Position numbers and translations under genes: made by a program. Below the pieces are notes generated by a model, which saw only the letters and a program-made list of their open reading frames with translations, was not told the origin of the DNA and searched no databases. From Pseudomonas putida (GTDB lineage Bacteria; Pseudomonadota; Gammaproteobacteria; Pseudomonadales; Pseudomonadaceae), in NCBI RefSeq assembly GCF_002025705.1, contig NZ_CP018846.1:1231501-1295500 (forward strand): a stretch of 64,000 nt of DNA, read 5' to 3'. Numbering within the stretch: position 1 is the stretch's first letter; each line of letters opens with the position of its first letter. This document shows positions 57,726 to 64,000 of this stretch, piece after piece.

Positions 57726-57761
57726 AAAAAGCCCCGCCAGTTCGCACTGGCGGGGCTTTTT
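57726..57761. terminator. bidirectional terminator for murB and rne
   Basis: A 15-bp stem (57726-57740 with 57747-57761), a 6-nt loop, A residues on the left and T residues on the right. It lies between the convergent murB and rne genes. Confidence 0.93.
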
Positions 57762-57777
57762 CATTCAGCCTTGGCTA

Positions 57778-60700
57778 TCAACCGTGATGAGGCTTGTGCT
57801 CATCGGCGGTTTCCAGCGCGGGCTCGGCAGCTTCCTGGGCAGCCTTGGCAGCGGCCTCGGCTTCACGCTTGCGGCGACGCACTTCGCGTGGGTCGTTCGG
57901 CGCGCGGCCGTTAGGCAGCATGACAGTAGCGGCTTCGACGGTTGCAGGGGCTTCTACAGGCGCTGGCTCCACTACCGCTGGGGCAGCTTCGGCAGCAACA
58001 GGTTCTACCGCCACTTCCGGCTGGGCTTCGATGACGGCAACTGGCTGCTCGGCAACCGGTGCTTCTTCAGCCACAACCTGAGCCTGCTCGGCTTCACCGC
58101 CCTCGACCACTGGCGCTTCGATCACTTCGGCTTTGGCAGCAGGTGCTTCAACCGGTGCTTCGGCTACTACCACTGGCTCGGCGGCAGGGGCCACTTCAAC
58201 CACTGGCTGTGGTGCGACCTCGACCACTGGCTCGGCACTGGCTTCGACTACGGCGACCGGCTCGCTGACAGGCTGTTCGACCACTGGAGCGATGACAGCT
58301 TCCTCGGCTTGAGCAACCACTTCAACCTGCTCGGCCGGCTGGGCGACTTCGCTGTTTTCGGTGGTTACGGCTTCGGCGCTGGCGCGTTCGGCCTGCTGGT
58401 TGGCTTCAGCCTCGGCATTGGCACTGATGTGGCTGCTGGCGACAGCGGCAGTGACAGCCAGGCCGGCAGCCAGTTCGGCGCCAAGCTCGGTGGCTTGATG
58501 CTGCTGCGGCTGCTCTTCGCTGCCTTCTTCGTCGCCGCCTTCGATCAGCTCGCCATTGGCATTGCGCTGACGCTCACGACGGTTGCTGCGGCGACGCTGG
58601 CCACGGGAGCGACGACGCGGACGCTCGTCATCGTTACCTTCCTGCTCATCCTGCAGCAGCTCTTCGTTCGGCAGTTGCTCCTCGGCGAGTTCGGCCGCCT
58701 GCTCAGCAGCCTGTTCGGCTGGGCGTGGCTGGCGCTCTTCGCGCGGTGGGCGAGGCTGGCGTTCTTCGCGAGGAGCACGTTCTTCACGCGGGGCACGCTC
58801 TTCGCGGGGCGCACGTTCTTCACGCGGGGCGCGCTCTTCACGAGGAGCACGTTCTTCACGAGGTGCGCGTTCTTCACGAGGTGCACGCTCTTCACGTGGG
58901 GCGCGTTCTTCGCGAGGTGCACGCTCTTCACGGGCTACACGCTCTTCGCGCGGCTGGCGCTCTTCGCGTTCTGCCGGTGTAACGTCCAGCGGCTCGCGCA
59001 GTTCGCGTACGCGCTCTTCACCGCGGTTGCCGCGGCGGTCTTCGCGTGGCTGGCGTGGTGCACGCTCTTCACGTGGCGCACGCTCTTCGCGAGGGGCGCG
59101 TTCTTCACGTGGAGCACGCTCCTCGCGTGGTGCGCGTTCTTCACGCGGGGCGCGTTCGGCCCGCTCTTCGCGTGGCTTGCGTTCTTCATCGCGGCGGCCG
59201 TTGCGGTTGCGGCTCTGCTGGCGGCCGTTGCGGCGCTCTTCGTTGCGTGCGCTGCGCTCGGCAGCCGGCTTCTCGGCGGCGGCGACGACCGGTGCGGCGG
59301 CAGGTTCTTCCTTGCCGGCGAACAGGCTGACCAGCGACTTCACCAGGCCTTTGAACAGGCTTGGCTCAGGTGCGCTTGGTGCGGGGGCTACCGGTGCGGC
59401 AGGCTGAGGCTGTTCTTCGGCGGCGCTCGGTACTGGAGCGTTGACGCGGGCCGGAGCAGTCTTCACCGCGGCTTCCTGGCGAACCAGGGTGCGGGTGGCG
59501 GTCGGCTGTGGCGCCTCTTCAGTTTCGGCGGCGGCGATTTCGTAGCTGGACTGGTTGTTCAGCACTTCCGGGTTGTCGTCGCGCAGGCGCTGGACTTCGA
59601 AGTGCGGGGTTTCCAGGTGGTCGTTCGGCAGGATGATGATGCGTGCGCGAGTGCGCAGTTCGATCTTGGTGATCGAGTTGCGCTTCTCGTTGAGCAGGAA
59701 GGCGGCAACCGGGATCGGCACCTGGGCACGTACTTCGGCGGTACGGTCTTTCAGGGCTTCTTCTTCGATCAGGCGCAGGATGGCCAGCGACAGCGATTCG
59801 ACGTCACGGATGATGCCGGTGCCGGAGCAGCGTGGGCAGACGATGCCGCTGCTTTCGCCGAGCGATGGGCGCAGGCGCTGACGGGACATTTCCAGCAGGC
59901 CGAAGCGCGAGATGCGGCCGACCTGGACGCGGGCACGGTCGGCTTCCAGGCATTCACGCACGCGCTCTTCTACTGCGCGCTGGTTTTTCGCCGGGGTCAT
60001 GTCGATGAAGTCGATGACGATCAGGCCGCCGATGTCACGCAGACGCAGCTGGCGGGCGATTTCCTCGGCCGCTTCCAGGTTGGTCTGCAGGGCGGTTTCC
60101 TCGATGTCGCTGCCTTTGGTGGCGCGCGCCGAGTTGATGTCGATGGAGACCAGTGCTTCGGTCGGGTCGATCACGATCGAGCCGCCGGACGGCAGGTCGA
60201 CGACGCGCTGGAAGGCGGTCTCGATCTGGCTTTCGATCTGGAAACGGTTGAACAGCGGCACGCTGTCTTCGTACAGCTTGACCTTGCTGGCGTACTGCGG
60301 CATCACCTGGCGAATGAAGGTCAGTGCTTCTTCCTGGGCATCGATGCTGTCGATCAGCACTTCGCCGATGTCCTGGCGCAGGTAGTCACGGATGGCGCGG
60401 ATGATGACGTTGCTTTCCTGGTAGATCAGGAACGGCGCGGCGCGGTCCAGGGACGCTTCCTTGATGGCGGTCCACAGTTGCAGCAGGTAGTCGAGGTCCC
60501 ACTGCATTTCTTCGCTGCTGCGGCCAAGGCCGGCAGTGCGCACGATCAGGCCCATGTCGCCCGGCACGGTCAGGCCGTTCAGGGCTTCACGCAGCTCGTT
60601 GCGCTCTTCGCCTTCGATGCGGCGGGAGATGCCACCGGCACGCGGGTTGTTCGGCATCAGCACCAGGTAGCGGCCAGCCAGGCTGATGAAGGTGGTCAGG

Positions 60701-61038
60701 GCGGCGCCTTTGTTGCCGCGCTCTTCCTTCTCGACCTGGACGATGACTTCCTGGCCTTCGCTCAGGACTTCCTTGATGTTGACCCGGCCTTCAGGGGCTT
60801 TCTTGAAGTATTCGCGGGAGATTTCCTTCAGCGGCAGGAAGCCGTGACGTTCGGAGCCGAAGTCGACGAAGGCGGCTTCGAGGCTGGGCTCGATCCGGGT
60901 GATCTTGCCTTTGTAGATGTTGGCCTTTTTCTGCTCACGTGCGCCGGACTCGATGTCCAGGTCGTAGAGACGTTGGCCGTCCACCAGGGCTACACGCAAC
61001 TCTTCGGGTTGAGTTGCGTTAATCAGCATTCTTTTCAT
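57778..61038 (-). CDS. rne: ribonuclease E
   Basis: A 1086-aa endoribonuclease and degradosome scaffold. An N-terminal S1 RNA-binding domain (about 35-120) precedes the catalytic Asp pair in [15 protein letters not shown] and [10 protein letters not shown]. The zinc-link CPRCSGTG follows, then a long disordered C-terminal half. That half holds an Arg-rich region with two arrays of a near-perfect APREER hexapeptide, and an Ala/Val/Glu/Pro-rich end. The ATG at 61038 ([16 protein letters not shown]) is the conserved start and the extension to 61086 is rejected. A weak ribosome site and long leader fit the autoregulation known for rne. Confidence 0.95.
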   Translation of the reverse strand: MKRMLINATQPEELRVALVDGQRLYDLDIESGAREQKKANIYKGKITRIEPSLEAAFVDFGSERHGFLPLKEISREYFKKAPEGRVNIKEVLSEGQEVIVQVEKEERGNKGAALTTFISLAGRYLVLMPNNPRAGGISRRIEGEERNELREALNGLTVPGDMGLIVRTAGLGRSSEEMQWDLDYLLQLWTAIKEASLDRAAPFLIYQESNVIIRAIRDYLRQDIGEVLIDSIDAQEEALTFIRQVMPQYASKVKLYEDSVPLFNRFQIESQIETAFQRVVDLPSGGSIVIDPTEALVSIDINSARATKGSDIEETALQTNLEAAEEIARQLRLRDIGGLIVIDFIDMTPAKNQRAVEERVRECLEADRARVQVGRISRFGLLEMSRQRLRPSLGESSGIVCPRCSGTGIIRDVESLSLAILRLIEEEALKDRTAEVRAQVPIPVAAFLLNEKRNSITKIELRTRARIIILPNDHLETPHFEVQRLRDDNPEVLNNQSSYEIAAAETEEAPQPTATRTLVRQEAAVKTAPARVNAPVPSAAEEQPQPAAPVAPAPSAPEPSLFKGLVKSLVSLFAGKEEPAAAPVVAAAEKPAAERSARNEERRNGRQQSRNRNGRRDEERKPREERAERAPREERAPREERAPREERAPREERAPREERAPRQPREDRRGNRGEERVRELREPLDVTPAEREERQPREERVAREERAPREERAPREERAPREERAPREERAPREERAPREERAPREERAPREERAPREERQPRPPREERQPRPAEQAAEQAAELAEEQLPNEELLQDEQEGNDDERPRRRSRGQRRRSNRRERQRNANGELIEGGDEEGSEEQPQQHQATELGAELAAGLAVTAAVASSHISANAEAEANQQAERASAEAVTTENSEVAQPAEQVEVVAQAEEAVIAPVVEQPVSEPVAVVEASAEPVVEVAPQPVVEVAPAAEPVVVAEAPVEAPAAKAEVIEAPVVEGGEAEQAQVVAEEAPVAEQPVAVIEAQPEVAVEPVAAEAAPAVVEPAPVEAPATVEAATVMLPNGRAPNDPREVRRRKREAEAAAKAAQEAAEPALETADEHKPHHG

Positions 61039-61839
61039 GTTGTACCGTCGGTTTCCGGGCTGCCGGAAACGGCGTTCGGCACACACGACTTCTCATGGTC
61101 GGTGCCAAGGTGCGCAAAGGGTGGCCGGGCCACCCCCGTGTCGAGCAACGTTCGGCACCAGCCGGTTGCCCAGCCTGCCGTTGTCGCGACGACGCGTCCT
61201 GTTTGCTGCGGTGCCTACCAGGCCCCGGTGGCTTCGAATGGGTATCCGAATCAACCAAGCGGGCCTCGTGCACTCAGTCAGGAGGAGGAATCAACCGTCG
61301 GCCGTGGACGCCCGGAGGCATCTGTTCAGGACCTTATCCGCTCGCCGGCCATTCAGTGGGCCGGTGGCCGGACGCGGTGCTACACGGTCCGAGGGCTGTG
61401 CATCTCCACCCTGCACGTATCCCTGATAATTCGGGTGCTGCCGCGCGCTGAATCCGCAACGGGTTGCATTTTTCGCCAGCTTCGAACGGGAAGCTGACGC
61501 CATTACATATCCAAGGCAGGTATTTCCGAAGCATTCGCCTTGCGTTGCGTGGAAGCGACGGGGGCGGGCAGAGGTGCAGCGAAAAGAATCGGGAAGCAGG
61601 TGAAAAACCACACTTGTCGTTTTTTTTCGGTCTTCTCTACACAGCGCTGGTGGCGATTCCAGGCAATTCGGTAAACTGGCGAAAACCCCGTAGGACGGCC
61701 TCGCGTCCTGGAGAACTGCGTAGGTCAGGAACCGGCCCAGGGCCTGGTTTCACTGGCCTGCCGCTTTTGGCGGCGTTCGCGACTATAGCAGTAATGATTA
61801 AGTGCTTCAATTCCATAAATAATTGTTATGATCCCCGCC
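61039..61839. promoter_or_regulatory. 801-bp divergent region between rne and rluC
   Basis: No gene is seen. Most of it is probably the long 5' untranslated leader of rne, read leftwards. Such leaders carry the RNase E autoregulation hairpins in other gammaproteobacteria. One clear small hairpin is AGCTTC/GAAGCT near 61479-61496. The right end holds the rluC promoter, with a TATGAT -10 candidate at 61827-61832. Confidence 0.55.
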
Positions 61840-62796
61840 ATGACGACCAATACCCCTCCGACTTCCGGCGTTCAGCTGATCGAAGTCGCGCCGGAACTTG
61901 CCGGCCAACGAATCGACAATTTCCTCATCACGGCGCTCAAGGGCGTGCCCAAGACCCTGGTCTACCGCATCCTTCGCAAGGGTGAGGTGCGGGTCAACAA
62001 AGGGCGGGTCAAGCCTGAATACAAGATCCAGGCCGGCGATATCGTGCGCGTTCCGCCTGTCCGGTTGCCCGAGCGTGACGAACCGGCACCCGTGGCCCAG
62101 GGGCTGCTGCAGCGCCTGGAGGCAGCCATTGTCTATGAAGACAAGGCGCTGATCGTGATGAACAAGCCGGCCGGCATCGCTGTGCATGGTGGCAGCGGCC
62201 TGAGCTTTGGCGTGATCGAAGCGCTGCGCCAGTTGCGCCCGGACGCGAAGGAGCTGGAGCTGGTGCATCGCCTGGACCGCGATACCTCGGGCCTGCTGAT
62301 GATCGCCAAGAAGCGCAGCATGCTGCGCCACCTGCATGCCGCCCTGCGTGGTGATGGCGTGGACAAACGTTACATGGCGCTGGTGCGTGGCCACTGGCCG
62401 ACTTCGAAGAAACAGGTTAATGCGCCGCTGCTCAAGAGCAACCTGCGCTCCGGTGAGCGCATGGTCGAGGTCAACGATGAAGGCAAGGAGGCGCTGACCC
62501 TGTTCCGCGTACTGCGCCGTTTCGGCGAATTCGCCACCATTGTCGAGGCGCGCCCGATCACCGGCCGCACTCACCAGATTCGCGTGCACACCTTGCATGC
62601 CGGCCACATGATCGCCGGTGACAGCAAGTATGGCGACGAGGACTTCAGCCGCGAGATTCGCGAGCTGGGTGGCAAGCGTCTGTTCCTGCACGCCTATGCC
62701 CTGACCGTGCCGCTGCCCGATGGCGGTGAGCTCAAGCTTGAGGCGCCAGTGGACGAGGTGTGGGCAAAAACCGTGGAGCGACTCAGTGCGCCGTGA
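61840..62796 (+). CDS. rluC: 23S rRNA pseudouridine synthase RluC
   Basis: A 318-aa enzyme of the RluA family, modifying positions 955/2504/2580 of 23S rRNA in E. coli. The S4 RNA-binding domain (about 20-80; [18 protein letters not shown]) is followed by the catalytic motif HRLDRDTSG and GRTHQIRVH. Two ATG codons (61828 and 61840) are in frame, neither with a ribosome site. 61840 is preferred because the first overlaps a likely -10 box. The stop overlaps the next gene by 11 nt. Confidence 0.93.
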   Translation: MTTNTPPTSGVQLIEVAPELAGQRIDNFLITALKGVPKTLVYRILRKGEVRVNKGRVKPEYKIQAGDIVRVPPVRLPERDEPAPVAQGLLQRLEAAIVYEDKALIVMNKPAGIAVHGGSGLSFGVIEALRQLRPDAKELELVHRLDRDTSGLLMIAKKRSMLRHLHAALRGDGVDKRYMALVRGHWPTSKKQVNAPLLKSNLRSGERMVEVNDEGKEALTLFRVLRRFGEFATIVEARPITGRTHQIRVHTLHAGHMIAGDSKYGDEDFSREIRELGGKRLFLHAYALTVPLPDGGELKLEAPVDEVWAKTVERLSAP

Positions 62797-63466
62797 CTAT
62801 GAGCTACTGATTTTCGATTGGGATGGCACCCTGGCCGATAGCATCGGCCGCATCGTCGAGGCGATGAATGCCGCTGCCGAACGTGCCGGCGAAGCGCCTA
62901 GCCCCGAGGGCGCGGTCAAGGGCATCATCGGCTTGGCGCTGGGGGAGGCCATTTCGACGTTGTATCCGCACCTTGATCCGTTGCAGGTCGAAACTTTCCG
63001 CCAGCACTACGCCGACATCTATATGGCCCTGGATCAGCAGCCTTCGCCGCTGTTCGAGGGTGTGGTCGAGTCGCTGGATGCGTTCCGTGCCGAGGGCTAT
63101 CGCCTGGCGGTGGCGACTGGCAAGGCGCGCCGCGGGCTGGATCGCGTGCTCAAGGCCAATGGCTGGGAGCAGTTCTTCGACATCACCCGTGCCGCTGACG
63201 AAACCCGTGGCAAGCCGCACCCACTGATGCTCGAAGAAATCCTCGGGCATTGCGGCGTCGAACCCGGGCGGGCGCTGATGGTCGGAGATTCGGCATTCGA
63301 CCTGCAAATGGCCAGCAATGCCGGCATGCATTCGGTGGCGGTGGGCTATGGTGCCATGTCGCTGCAGGCGCTGGCCGAGTTCGGTCCGCAGGTGTGCATC
63401 GAGCATTTTTCCCAGTTGCGCGAGTGGCTGGCCGGTTCCAGGCAAGTTCAATTCCAAGGTAGGTGA
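62786..63466 (+). CDS. HAD-superfamily phosphatase (Gph-like)
   Basis: A 226-aa HAD hydrolase with motif [11 protein letters not shown], motif [11 protein letters not shown], and motif III/IV KPHPLM ... [16 protein letters not shown]. It resembles phosphoglycolate or pyrophosphate phosphatases, but the substrate is uncertain. The GTG start at 62786 has GGAG seven bases upstream and lies inside the end of rluC. Confidence 0.88.
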   Translation: MRRDYELLIFDWDGTLADSIGRIVEAMNAAAERAGEAPSPEGAVKGIIGLALGEAISTLYPHLDPLQVETFRQHYADIYMALDQQPSPLFEGVVESLDAFRAEGYRLAVATGKARRGLDRVLKANGWEQFFDITRAADETRGKPHPLMLEEILGHCGVEPGRALMVGDSAFDLQMASNAGMHSVAVGYGAMSLQALAEFGPQVCIEHFSQLREWLAGSRQVQFQGR

Positions 63467-63468
63467 GC

Positions 63469-64000
63469 ATGGCTGACGAGTGGAAAGCGCCGGTTAACGA
63501 AACCGACGAGGAGCGCCTCGCCCGCGAGGCGCGTGAAGCGCAGAACGAAGAGGTTCGTGTCGAGCAGAAGAGCTGGAAGCTGCTGGAGAAGACCCTGCTG
63601 GCCGGTGTTCAGGAGCAGCGTCGGGCCCGGCGCTGGGGAATCTTCTTCAAGCTGCTGACCTTCGTCTATCTGTTCGGCATTCTGGTGCTGTTCACGCCGT
63701 TGATGGACATGGACAAGGCCGCTTCGCGCAGTGGCAATCACACCGCCTTGGTAGAGGTGCGCGGGGTAATTGCCGACCAGGAGGCCGCCAGTGCCGACAA
63801 CCTGGTCAAGAGCTTGCGCGATGCGTTCAAGGACCCCAAGACCAAAGCAGTGGTCATGCGCATCAACAGCCCGGGCGGCAGCCCGGTGCAGGCGGGCTAT
63901 GTGTACGATGAAATTCGTCGTCTGCGTGGTGAGCACCCAGATATCAAGCTGTATGCGGTAATCGCCGATCTGGGGGCTTCCGGTGCCTACTACATCGCCA
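63469..64000 (+). CDS. sppA: signal peptide peptidase SppA, 5' part
   Basis: 177 codons of a gene that runs past the window end. A cytoplasmic charged N-terminus (about 1-45), one membrane segment (about 52-72; WGIFFKLLTFVYLFGILVLF) and an S49 protease domain with RINSPGGSPVQAG and the nucleophile region DLGASGAYYIA are visible. It starts 2 nt after the HAD gene stop, so it is in the same operon. The family cleaves leftover signal peptides in the inner membrane. Confidence 0.93.
   Translation, partial: MADEWKAPVNETDEERLAREAREAQNEEVRVEQKSWKLLEKTLLAGVQEQRRARRWGIFFKLLTFVYLFGILVLFTPLMDMDKAASRSGNHTALVEVRGVIADQEAASADNLVKSLRDAFKDPKTKAVVMRINSPGGSPVQAGYVYDEIRRLRGEHPDIKLYAVIADLGASGAYYIA

Noticed and set aside
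57784..61497. 1237-codon open frame on the plus strand opposite rne
   Set aside because: Low-complexity Phe/Ala/Arg translation is produced by the Glu/Arg/Ala-rich rne codons read antisense. It has no domain and no start signal.

Overview
The window is a chromosomal segment of a Pseudomonas, most likely of the P. putida group. The evidence is the high-GC coding sequence, the roughly 35-bp REP elements in inverted pairs between genes (GCGGG...CCCGCGAAGAGG type), and the core gene order exbB-exbD-lpxK-ycaR-kdsB-ptp-murB followed by rne and the divergent rluC.

Region 1 (1-14 kb) is mostly core genome: the RNA helicase deaD with a structured leader, a LigB-type dioxygenase, thiopurine methyltransferase tpm, membrane protease htpX, aminotransferase alaA, methionine sulfoxide reductase msrB with glutathione peroxidase gpx, a hybrid sensor kinase, an ATPase of the DUF815 type with a free-methionine-sulfoxide reductase, and a small membrane protein. 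One accessory gene (11456-12868) sits among them. At 14.1-14.7 kb there is a tRNA operon, Glu-Gly-Glu-Gly-Gly.

Region 2 (14.7-44.1 kb) is the unusual part. A chaperone-usher fimbrial operon is present in its normal order on the minus strand (pilin, chaperone, usher, adhesin). Between chaperone and usher lies about 24 kb of accessory DNA. This island has a divergent centre near 25.1-25.4 kb. Leftwards runs a secreted Cys-repeat protein and a 1720-aa RHS/YD-repeat protein with an added hydrophobic, coiled-coil and collagen-like tail. Rightwards runs an apparent operon: an Ig-like multidomain protein, two large proteins that resemble the clostridial P47/OrfX (TULIP) family, and a second RHS protein that stops before the RHS core. 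These are followed by another Ig-like protein, an autotransporter split by a -1 frameshift, and a third Ig-like protein. A 16-bp dyad motif (CTGGCA-N4-TGACAG type) lies upstream of the divergent centre, of the second Ig-like gene, and of the outlying P47-like gene at 12.9 kb. I read this as a co-regulated RHS plus P47/OrfX-like toxin or effector system. No integrase, transposase or immunity gene was seen.

Region 3 (44.3-64 kb) is core again: a conserved small protein, fadE, a glutathione transferase, the yadGH-like ABC transporter, a DUF2062 membrane protein, comEC, an ExbB/ExbD pair, and the lipid A/KDO/peptidoglycan precursor operon (lpxK, ycaR, kdsB, ptp, murB). It ends with rne, rluC, a HAD phosphatase and the 5' part of sppA, which runs off the window.

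Starts were chosen by ribosome binding site and family length. Homology statements come from motif recognition only, because no searches could be run.
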